Assembly (NCBI GenBank): GCA_902766115.1
Contig: CACXCL010000234.1
Coordinates: 1 to 16,580 of the forward strand
Direction: 5' to 3'
From: an uncultured Ruminococcus sp.
GTDB taxonomy: Bacteria > Bacillota > Clostridia > Oscillospirales > CAG-272
DNA: 16,580 bases
Shown here: positions 6,473 through 12,946 of the stretch, piece after piece
Position numbering within the stretch: position 1 is the first letter of the stretch
How the letters are laid out: each line of letters begins with the position of its first letter
Program-made: the position numbers and the translations under genes
Notes under the pieces: model-generated
Databases searched by the model: none
Seen by the model: the letters and a program-made list of their open reading frames with translations, nothing else
What the model was told of the DNA's origin: nothing

Positions 6473-6802
6473 TTGAAGATCGTGATCAGACCGGATCTTT
6501 CCGTCATGAGACGGATCGCCGGGAATATACCCGCCGCGCGCCGCGCTCTCTGCGAGGCGGTCTTGCGTTCGGCGGAGCCCTACGTACCCTATAAAACGGG
6601 CTACCTGATGAGCACGGGCGGCGTGATCCGAGATTTGTCCGGGGTGACTTACGGCGCGCCCTACGCGAGCCGGATGTATTACCACGACGGGTCATTCTCG
6701 AAGCGCGTACACCGGCTCGCAGGACCCCGCTGGGTCGAGAGGGCGGCGGACGCCTCCTCCGGAGAATGGGAGAGGATCATCCTCGGGGAGCTTTTGAGGT
6801 GA
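6473..6802 (+). CDS. Minor capsid protein 2-like head-tail joining protein
   Basis: The product is 109 residues, starting at TTG behind GGAGGG (the only start with a good site). It shows YVPYKTGYLMSTGGV near residues 37-51, YGAPYASRMYYHDG near 60-73 and PRWVERAAD near 85-93, the hallmark motifs of the Min_capsid_2 and gp10-like neck proteins (tyrosine-rich loop, then a closing tryptophan helix). These join the filled head to the tail. Gene order agrees. Confidence 0.75.
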   Translation: MKIVIRPDLSVMRRIAGNIPAARRALCEAVLRSAEPYVPYKTGYLMSTGGVIRDLSGVTYGAPYASRMYYHDGSFSKRVHRLAGPRWVERAADASSGEWERIILGELLR

Positions 6803-6830
6803 CCCCTCAGGATGAGAAAGGAAGTACATC

Positions 6831-7244
6831 ATGACAAGCGACGAATGTCTGCTCAGAGAGATATGCCGTCTGCTCAACCGGTTTGACGGACGTGAGCGGG
6901 ACTTTCTGCCCGAGATGACGGAGGAGGCGGCGTCAGCCGCCGCCGTCACTCTCGCCGCCGGAAGACGGTGCGTGAGAGAATACGTCGACGGGTCCCGTCT
7001 AATGGAGGTGCCGTTCCGCGTCCGTATACGGGCGGCGGGAGGCTCGCCCGCAGGGGGACTCAGGACGGTCTCGCTTCTCGAGACCCTGGCGGACTGGCTG
7101 GAGAAGAACGGCGCGGCGGAGGCGGGCGAGAGCTCGGGCATACGCTCGGTGCGCCGCACGGACGGACCTGTGAAGGCGGCGGAATTCGAGAGCGGGGATA
7201 TGGAATTCGTGTCGGATTTCGCTGTCCGCCTGAGGCAGGTCTGA
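6831..7244 (+). CDS. Tail terminator protein (minor capsid protein 3-like)
   Basis: The product is 137 residues. Features in order are a helical N-terminus, REYVDGSRLMEVPFRVRIRA near residues 46-65, LLETLADWLEKN near 81-92, and a C-terminal strand SDFAVRLRQV. This is the usual layout of the Min_capsid_3 and tail-terminator family, which caps the tail tube and fixes its end. It sits between the joining protein and the tail tube gene, as expected. The ribosome site AGAAAGGAAG precedes the start. Confidence 0.7.
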   Translation: MTSDECLLREICRLLNRFDGRERDFLPEMTEEAASAAAVTLAAGRRCVREYVDGSRLMEVPFRVRIRAAGGSPAGGLRTVSLLETLADWLEKNGAAEAGESSGIRSVRRTDGPVKAAEFESGDMEFVSDFAVRLRQV

Positions 7245-7268
7245 TCCGGCGCGTGAAAGGAAGATAAT

Positions 7269-7745
7269 ATGAGCAGAGTTGTGAAAAGGGCGGACAGACG
7301 TCATTTTATGAACGTCGGGACCGCCGCGTCCCCGGTATGGGGACAGATCGGGGAGGGCTTCACCTCCTTCAGAGAGGTGAAGAATCCGGTCACATATTCA
7401 AGAAGATACATCCACGAGACCTCGTCCCGAACGGACGTCACGGGCTATTCTCCGGAGGTGGAGTACGCCCTTGACGTGTATTCGGACGATCCCGTCATCG
7501 CGGTCATGCGCGCCGTCGCAGACGGGGAGCTGACCGGAGACGCGGCGCGGGTGGAGATCATGACCGCGGACCTGTTCGACGTCGGCGGGGACGGCTCCTG
7601 TCCCGCGTCGAAGAGGGATTTCGCCGTCGTTCCCGACAAGTGCGGCGAGGGGACCGACGCCCTGATCTACACCGGGACGCTCCGGGCTCTCGGCGATCCC
7701 GTGTTCGGAAGATACGACCCCGACACCGGGACGTTTTCCGTTTGA
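7269..7745 (+). CDS. Major tail tube protein
   Basis: The product is 158 residues. It carries the pattern WGQIGEGFTSF near residue 24, NPVTYSRRYIHE near 39-50, VTGYSPEVEYALDVYSDDPV near 57-76 and GDPVFGRYDPDTGTFSV at the end, as in the short tail tube proteins of clostridial siphoviruses. Stacked rings would form the tail tube around the tape measure. The presence of a tube protein, tape measure, Dit and hub, with no sheath or baseplate-wedge genes, shows a non-contractile siphovirus-type tail. Confidence 0.8.
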   Translation: MSRVVKRADRRHFMNVGTAASPVWGQIGEGFTSFREVKNPVTYSRRYIHETSSRTDVTGYSPEVEYALDVYSDDPVIAVMRAVADGELTGDAARVEIMTADLFDVGGDGSCPASKRDFAVVPDKCGEGTDALIYTGTLRALGDPVFGRYDPDTGTFSV

Positions 7746-7772
7746 CACGCGTGAGATGACGGAGGGGACGCC

Positions 7773-8126
7773 GTGAAGGACTTTTTTTGCTTTGGCGGAC
7801 GCGAGTTCGCGTTTGATATTTTTGACGGGGACGACTTTTGCCGTCTTTCGGACGCTCTTCGACGCCTGAAAGACGGTCTCGGGCGGCAAGAAGGCGGCGC
7901 GGGACCTGTCGGACCTCTTATTTCCCGTTTTTTCGACGACATACTCGGCGACGGGTCGGCACGGCTGCTGTTATCCGGGGCGGAGACCGACGGAGCGGAT
8001 ATGCGGATGAACGCCTGCACTTGTTTCATGGATTTTGTTGCGGACCGATGCCGGACCGCGGAGGAGGAGATCGGAAAATGGGAGAAAAAGTATCTGTCGC
8101 CGCCGGGAGAGGAGTCTGAAAAATGA
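7773..8126 (+). CDS. Tail assembly chaperone (DUF6673-like)
   Basis: The product is 117 residues, starting at GTG behind GGAGGGG. It begins with FFCFGGREFAFDIFDGDDF, has a mostly helical middle with ISRFFDDILGDGSARLLL near residues 49-66, and ends in a charged tail. This matches the small proteins between tail tube and tape measure that chaperone tape measure assembly. Its stop overlaps the next start as ATGA (8123-8126), so translation is coupled by stop-start and not by the frameshift used by many phages at this step. Confidence 0.65.
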   Translation: MKDFFCFGGREFAFDIFDGDDFCRLSDALRRLKDGLGRQEGGAGPVGPLISRFFDDILGDGSARLLLSGAETDGADMRMNACTCFMDFVADRCRTAEEEIGKWEKKYLSPPGEESEK

Positions 8127-8713
8127 ACCTTCTTTATTGCGGCGGCCTGCCGGAGCGGGTTGCGGTCTTCGGCGTCCCCGTACCTGTGAGATGGTCTTAC
8201 AGGGACGTGATGAGGTTGTTTGAGATGGCAAAGGACCCCGGCGTCCCCGACGCGGTCAAGGGCGCCCTTGCCGTCAGGATGTTTTTTCGGGAGGACGTTT
8301 TCCGCCTGGCGGCGGAAAGAGGCTCCACGGATCCGGGAGAGGAGATCACAAGGGCTGTGGTCTCCTTCATCTCCGGAGGAAGAGAGGAATCCGCCGCGGA
8401 CGCGGCTTCCGCCCAGCCGCTTTTTGACTTTGACTTCGACGCGGAGCTGATCTACGGGGCATTTATTCAGACCTACGGGATAGATCTCGCGGAGCAGGAG
8501 CTGCACTGGTGGAAGTTCCGCGCTCTTCTGAGATCGCTGCCCGCGGAGACGGAATTCATGCGCGTTCTCGCCGTCAGATCCGGCGACATCTCGTCCCTTC
8601 CCGAGGGGGAGGAGCGGGCGCGCCTGAGGAGGCTCAGGGCGAAATTCGCTCTTCCCGCCCGGGGCACGGCAGAGGAGAGGGCGAGACTGTTCGGCAGGGC
8701 GGTAAAACTCTGA
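8123..8713 (+). CDS. Phage Gp15-family tail assembly protein
   Basis: The product is 196 residues. It shows the Gp15 family pattern: an N-terminal strand and helix (VPVPVRWSYRDVMRLFEMA), the acidic FDFDFDAELIYGAFIQTYGIDL near residues 100-121, and LHWWKFRALLRSLP near 126-139, followed by a basic tail. The HWWKF core is especially diagnostic. Gp15 proteins are always found between the tail tube and tape measure genes and are thought to be the second tail-assembly chaperone. It overlaps the preceding gene by four bases. Confidence 0.8.
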   Translation: MNLLYCGGLPERVAVFGVPVPVRWSYRDVMRLFEMAKDPGVPDAVKGALAVRMFFREDVFRLAAERGSTDPGEEITRAVVSFISGGREESAADAASAQPLFDFDFDAELIYGAFIQTYGIDLAEQELHWWKFRALLRSLPAETEFMRVLAVRSGDISSLPEGEERARLRRLRAKFALPARGTAEERARLFGRAVKL

Positions 8714-8749
8714 CACGGCGGCGGATCCTGACAAAGATAGGAGAATAAT

Positions 8750-9193
8750 ATGGCAGACGGTTCTGTGATAATAGCGACTGAACTCGACACGTCGCATTTT
8801 CTTTCGTCCCTCGCCGGGATGGAGCGGGCTCTTTCGTCTTTTACGGCGAGAGTCGCGGGCTATGCGGCGGCGGGAGGAGAGATAATGAAGGATTCCATGA
8901 CCGCGGCGGCTGCGGAAGCCGCGGCAGCGGTGGCGGGATTCGACTGGAAGAAGACCGGACGGGCGGTGACCGCCGGGATCGCCGACGGGATCCGTGAGAG
9001 CGCGTCGGTCATCAGCGAGGCGCTGAGGAACACCGTGACGGTATCGGTGAGCGCGCCCGCGCCGTCCGGGAAAGACCCGTCCGGCGGGACGGTATATACG
9101 CAGAATATTTATTTTGAAGGAGATTCGGTCAGCCCGTACAACACGGCGAAGCAGATCAGACGACAGAGCGAGAGTCTGCTGATGCCGTACTGA
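8750..9193 (+). CDS. Miniature tape measure protein
   Basis: The product is only 147 residues, where siphovirus tape measures normally have several hundred to more than a thousand. The N-terminus (GSVIIATELDTSHFLSSLAG) and the C-terminus (TQNIYFEGDSVSPYNTAKQI, then RRQSESLL) both match the ends of normal tape measures. The central part is reduced to an Ala-rich helical stretch (about residues 34-92). The gene lies in the exact tape measure slot, between chaperones and Dit, and no other candidate exists. The frame is open with a good ribosome site (ATAGGAGAA), so it looks like a functional short version, not a broken gene. It predicts a very short tail. Confidence 0.8.
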   Translation: MADGSVIIATELDTSHFLSSLAGMERALSSFTARVAGYAAAGGEIMKDSMTAAAAEAAAAVAGFDWKKTGRAVTAGIADGIRESASVISEALRNTVTVSVSAPAPSGKDPSGGTVYTQNIYFEGDSVSPYNTAKQIRRQSESLLMPY

Positions 9194-9219
9194 CGGCGGC
9201 GCGAGCCGGAGGACATTTT

Positions 9220-10071
9220 ATGGATTATAAGATCAGAATCAGATCGGCAGGCGGGACCCTGACGCTGTCGCCGCGGTCTGTGTGCCGCGTGCTTGACGGG
9301 GGTCTCAAAGGGTTCGACGCTCCCGACGGCGAGGTGACGCTGAAGTCAGCCGCTGCGGAGAGCGGGGGATATGCCGTAAGCCGGAGGATACGGAGCCGCG
9401 ACGTCTCCGTCACCTTTGAGGTGACGGACGTCGGGGCGGCACCGTATTACCGGGACCTGGTCATGAGAATGGCGGATCCCTGCGCCGACGCCGAGATCGA
9501 GACCTTTATGTGGGGGCGGACGAGGAAGCTGTCCGTCATCCCCGACGGGACGCCGGAGATCACCTTTTCGGGACACGGCGATCCCATGCGGGTGAGAATG
9601 GACTTTACGGCGAGCAGTCCGTTTTTCAGAGAGGCGGCTCCCGTATCGGCGTCGCCGTCGTCGGGCGCGCCTCTTCTTTCGTTCCCGCTCACCATGCTGA
9701 ACGGAGCGGGAGCCGTGACCGGGATGACCTCGGGCGCGGGGATCCTCCGCGTGTACAATCCGGGGGACCGGGAATGCGGATTCAGGCTGAGACTGCAGGC
9801 GGCGGGCGGTCCGGTGGTTAAGCCGACTGTCGCCAGCCGCGGGCTTTACATCAGACCTTTCGGGACTCTGAATGAAGGCGAGGAAATGACGGTGGTCACC
9901 GAGCCCGGGAAAAAGGGGATCCTCAGGGACGGCCTGAGCGTGGGATTTTATTCCGACAGCACATTTTTCGGGCTTCTTCCCGGGGAAAACACGATCTCCG
10001 TTTATGCGACGGGAGGCGACGGGAACGCCGTCGCCGGGATCGAGTTCACGCCTCTGTATCTCGGAGCGTGA
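9220..10071 (+). CDS. Distal tail protein (Dit-like)
   Basis: The product is 283 residues. Residues 1-130 form the beta-rich N-terminal domain that rings the end of the tail tube (YKIRIRSAGG start; VSRRIRSRDVSVTFEVTD near 53-70; PMRVRMDFTASSPFF near 121-135). The C-terminal half reads as a galectin-like beta sandwich ending with IEFTPLYLGA. This is the normal siphovirus Dit layout. It would link tube and hub. The ribosome site is CCGGAGGAC and the next gene follows after 12 bases. Confidence 0.75.
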   Translation: MDYKIRIRSAGGTLTLSPRSVCRVLDGGLKGFDAPDGEVTLKSAAAESGGYAVSRRIRSRDVSVTFEVTDVGAAPYYRDLVMRMADPCADAEIETFMWGRTRKLSVIPDGTPEITFSGHGDPMRVRMDFTASSPFFREAAPVSASPSSGAPLLSFPLTMLNGAGAVTGMTSGAGILRVYNPGDRECGFRLRLQAAGGPVVKPTVASRGLYIRPFGTLNEGEEMTVVTEPGKKGILRDGLSVGFYSDSTFFGLLPGENTISVYATGGDGNAVAGIEFTPLYLGA

Positions 10072-10083
10072 AAGGAGACGCCG

Positions 10084-11151
10084 ATGGAAATACATTTTCT
10101 CGGAGCCGATTACAGACCCGTGGCGGGACCGGCGGATAAGATCACGTCGTTCATCTGGTCGAGGCGATTCCACGAGTGCGGCTCGTTCAGCATACACACC
10201 GTGGCGGAGGAGGCGGAAAAGTACGCCGGAGCGTCGTTCGTCTTCAATCCCGGGGCGGGGGAGTACGGCAGGATCGAAAGGATATCCTACGGTGCGGACG
10301 GCTCCGCCGTCATCAGGGGCCGTCTCCTGGAGTCTCTTCTCTGCGACAGGATCGTGACGGAAAGCCTGCCTATGAGCGGCAATCTCGAGACTGTTGTCCG
10401 GACCGTGGCGGTGAACAATTCGATCTCGGACCGGCAGATCGCATACCTGACTTACGGGGCGCCGTCGGGACTCACCGAGACCGTCGCGGCGGAGAAGGAG
10501 ACCGTGAACCTGTCGGACTGGCTCTACGGTATCCTGAAGCCCTTCGGAATGTCGTACAGCCTGAGATTCGAGCCGTCGGAGAACCGCGTCGTCTTCCGGA
10601 TCGTCCGTGGGACGGACCGGGGACCGGACAGCGCGAGCCCCGTTTTTTTCTCGGCGAACGGAGGAAATCTGATCTCTCTCGAGACGGACTATTCCGAGGC
10701 GGAGATGAAGAATTTCGCCTACGTCGAGGGAAAGGACGGCTACGTGACAACGGCTGTGCTCGAGGGCGTGAGCAGAGATGAACCGGCGACCCACAGGGAG
10801 ATGTACGTCTCCGCCCATAACGTCGATCCGGCGGATTTCACCTACTATGCGGACTATATAGGCGAGCTGAGAAACGCCGGGAACAAAGCCCTCCGCGACT
10901 ACAGGGAGACCCTTTGCGTGAGGTGCGAGGTGACGCCGGACCTCCCGGGGTACAGGACGGGCTTCGATCTCGGAGACGTGGTGGCGGTGGATCCCGGTCA
11001 CGGGTACGGCGTCCGCGGGGTCCGCGTCACCGAGGCGGACGAGATATGGGAGGACGGCACGTTTCGCGTTGAGATCGTGCTGGGAGACAGGCTGATGGAC
11101 GTAAAACGGTTCGTGCAGCGTGAACTGATCGGAAACAGGGCGGTCAGATGA
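10084..11151 (+). CDS. Tail hub protein (ReqiPepy6 Gp37-like)
   Basis: The product is 355 residues and resembles the siphovirus Gp37-like tail-associated proteins. It starts MEIHFLGADYRPVAGPADKI, then has FIWSRRFHECGSFSIH near residues 23-38, a GRIERISYG strand near 60-68, LSDWLYGILKPFGMSY near 142-157 and a C-terminal GFDLGDVVAVDPG segment near 294-306. Such proteins form the trimeric hub that closes the tail tip. There is no C-terminal extension with a peptidase or cell-wall hydrolase domain, so this is the minimal hub. Confidence 0.75.
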   Translation: MEIHFLGADYRPVAGPADKITSFIWSRRFHECGSFSIHTVAEEAEKYAGASFVFNPGAGEYGRIERISYGADGSAVIRGRLLESLLCDRIVTESLPMSGNLETVVRTVAVNNSISDRQIAYLTYGAPSGLTETVAAEKETVNLSDWLYGILKPFGMSYSLRFEPSENRVVFRIVRGTDRGPDSASPVFFSANGGNLISLETDYSEAEMKNFAYVEGKDGYVTTAVLEGVSRDEPATHREMYVSAHNVDPADFTYYADYIGELRNAGNKALRDYRETLCVRCEVTPDLPGYRTGFDLGDVVAVDPGHGYGVRGVRVTEADEIWEDGTFRVEIVLGDRLMDVKRFVQRELIGNRAVR

Positions 11152-11178
11152 TCCGCCACACTGAAAGGAAAAGATGAT

Positions 11179-11694
11179 ATGGCGATAATTTCAAGCGTCA
11201 ATATTGACGGAGGTCCGTTCGACTCGACGTCGATCGTCGGAACGGTGAACGGGATCCCGAAAGGGGACAAGGCGATGAACGCCGCCGCGCTGGCGGATAT
11301 GTTCGGGTCCATAATGACGGACGGAGTATGCCCCGGGGACGGCAATTCGTTCAAGGTGACCCCCGGGGACGGGCTTTCCGTTACTGTCGCCCCCGGGAAG
11401 GCGTGGGCGAGAGGCAGGATGTGCAGTATGACGTCACCTCTGACCTGCGATCTTGCGGCGGGACACAGCTACAAGGTGTTCCTGAGACTGAACACGGGGG
11501 AGGGGGTCTGGTCCGTTCTCGTGTACGAGGACGACGCGGGCTATCTGCCCGTCAGATCCTCTTATATCTGCGACCTGATACTCGCCGAGGCGACGGTGCC
11601 GTCCGGCGCCGTGGCGGTCACCTCCCAGATGATCGTTGACCGCCGGGGGAACGGCGAGGTCTGCGGATACGCCGGGGCGCGTACCGTCGGATGA
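11179..11694 (+). CDS. Small tail appendage or receptor-binding protein, probable
   Basis: The product is 171 residues. The N-terminal part (SVNIDGGPFDSTSI, then NAAALADMFGSIMTDGVCPG) and the middle (VTVAPGKAWARGRM, LRLNTGEGVW) match the attachment domain found at the N-terminus of tail appendage proteins in clostridial phages. The ICDLILAEATVPSGA and IVDRRGNGEVCG segments match the typical end of that domain. Long fibre repeats or a separate carbohydrate-binding tip are absent. It is the only candidate for host recognition in the operon. The receptor is unknown and could be a cell-surface glycan. Confidence 0.6.
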   Translation: MAIISSVNIDGGPFDSTSIVGTVNGIPKGDKAMNAAALADMFGSIMTDGVCPGDGNSFKVTPGDGLSVTVAPGKAWARGRMCSMTSPLTCDLAAGHSYKVFLRLNTGEGVWSVLVYEDDAGYLPVRSSYICDLILAEATVPSGAVAVTSQMIVDRRGNGEVCGYAGARTVG

Positions 11695-11703
11695 GGCGGC
11701 GGC

Positions 11704-12132
11704 ATGAGAAACAGGATGCTCGGAGCCGCGGCGGCGGCGGGAGGGGCGCTGTCCTTTCTCTTCGGCGGATGGGACGCGTCTCTGAATACGCTGCTTATCT
11801 TCATGGGGATCGATTACCTGACCGGACTTGCGGCGGCAGGTATCTTTCACGCCTCCGACAAGTCGGAGAGCGGGGCGCTTTCCAGCAAAGCGGGATTTAA
11901 AGGCATTTGCAGAAAATGTGCGGTGCTCCTCCTTGTGCTTGTGGGCGCAAGGCTCGACGTCACGTTAGGAACGGCATTTGTCAAAGACGGAGTCTGCATC
12001 GCGTTCATTCTGAACGAGACGCTCTCCGTGACGGAGAACGTCGGGGCGATGGGCGTGCCGATCCCCGCTCCGATCCGGCGGGCGGTGGAACTGCTCAGAT
12101 CGAGAGGGGAGGATCCCGGTGAAGATAAATAA
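11704..12132 (+). CDS. Phage holin, toxin-secretion/holin 4 family
   Basis: The product is 142 residues. Hydrophobic segments lie near residues 7-22, 27-48 (with LIFMGIDYLTGLAAAG, a hallmark of this family), 73-90 and 96-117, with a charged tail. Holins form membrane lesions that let the endolysin reach the wall and set the time of lysis. The 3' end overlaps the endolysin start by 14 bases, making a two-gene lysis cassette at the end of the operon. Confidence 0.85.
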   Translation: MRNRMLGAAAAAGGALSFLFGGWDASLNTLLIFMGIDYLTGLAAAGIFHASDKSESGALSSKAGFKGICRKCAVLLLVLVGARLDVTLGTAFVKDGVCIAFILNETLSVTENVGAMGVPIPAPIRRAVELLRSRGEDPGEDK

Positions 12133-12886
12133 ACACATAACGGAGATCAACCGCTGGCGCGGCAGATACGGCGAGCCCGTCCGGTTCATCGTGGTGCACT
12201 ACACGGCGGGGGACGGGGACACCGCCCGGGGGAACGCCGTGTACTTCGCCTCGGATTACCGCGCCGCCTCGGCACACTTTTTCGTAGACCGGGAATCGGT
12301 GTGGCAATCGGTGGAGCTTGCCGACGCCGCCTGGCACTGCGGCGACGCGCCGTCGCTCAACGGGTGCAACAACCTGAATTCCGTCGGAGTGGAGCTTTGC
12401 TCGAAGAAGGACTCCCGGGGAGAATACTTCATCCCGGAGGAGACAGCGGCTCTCGGCGCGGAGCTGGTGAGGCACCTGCTGACTCTGTATCCCGGGGCGA
12501 CGGTCTGCCGCCACTACGACGTGACGGGAAAGGTCTGCCCACGCCCGTGGGTGCTGGACGGGACACTGTGGAACAAGTTTTTGACATCGGTCACGGAGGA
12601 CGGAATGACGGACGAAGAAAAAAAGAGGCTTACAGCACTCGAAGAGAGGGCGGAGAAGCTCGAAAAAAAGACGGCGGCTCTGGAGAGGTCGAAAAACGAG
12701 CTTTTCGATCAGGTAGGCGAGCGTTGGGCGTATATCGACGGGAACTTGCCGGATTGGATGAAGCCCACCGTGAAAAAGCTGGTGAAGAGAGGATACCTGC
12801 GCGGCAGCAATAACTCGCTGGGATTGTCTTACCAGCTCGGGCGGGTACTCGTGATACTGGACAGAGCCGGCGCCTTCGACAGGTGA
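12119..12886 (+). CDS. Endolysin: N-acetylmuramoyl-L-alanine amidase
   Basis: The product is 255 residues, starting at GTG inside the holin gene behind GGGGAGGA. An Amidase_2 domain covers residues about 10-150 with zinc ligands His27 (VVHYTAG), His132 (RHYDVTGK) and Cys140 (VCPRP). It would cut the bond between N-acetylmuramic acid and L-alanine in peptidoglycan. A charged coiled-coil segment follows (about 160-195). The C-terminal domain (WAYIDGNLPDWMKPTVKKLV to the end LGRVLVILDRAGAFDR) is common in clostridial prophage amidases and is probably for wall binding. No signal peptide is seen, so export depends on the holin. Confidence 0.9.
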   Translation: MKINKHITEINRWRGRYGEPVRFIVVHYTAGDGDTARGNAVYFASDYRAASAHFFVDRESVWQSVELADAAWHCGDAPSLNGCNNLNSVGVELCSKKDSRGEYFIPEETAALGAELVRHLLTLYPGATVCRHYDVTGKVCPRPWVLDGTLWNKFLTSVTEDGMTDEEKKRLTALEERAEKLEKKTAALERSKNELFDQVGERWAYIDGNLPDWMKPTVKKLVKRGYLRGSNNSLGLSYQLGRVLVILDRAGAFDR

Positions 12887-12898
12887 TCCCGCAGAATC

Positions 12899-12946
12899 AA
12901 AAAGACCCGACCGCCCGTTTCATCACGGGGCGGCGCGGGTCTTTTT
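12899..12946. terminator. Bidirectional Rho-independent terminator between convergent genes
   Basis: AAAAAGACCCG (12899-12909) pairs with CGGGTCTTTTT (12936-12946), and the inner arms CCGCCC (12911-12916) and GGGCGG (12928-12933) extend the stem. A-tracts on one side and T-tracts on the other let it stop transcription from both directions: the phage-like operon on the plus strand and the ATPase gene on the minus strand. The ATPase stop codon lies in its loop, so the last codons of the ATPase form one arm. Confidence 0.9.

Noticed and set aside
8100..8140. Programmed frameshift between the two tail chaperone genes
   Set aside because: The genes are joined by an ATGA stop-start overlap and no slippery heptamer stands out; both are complete separate frames.
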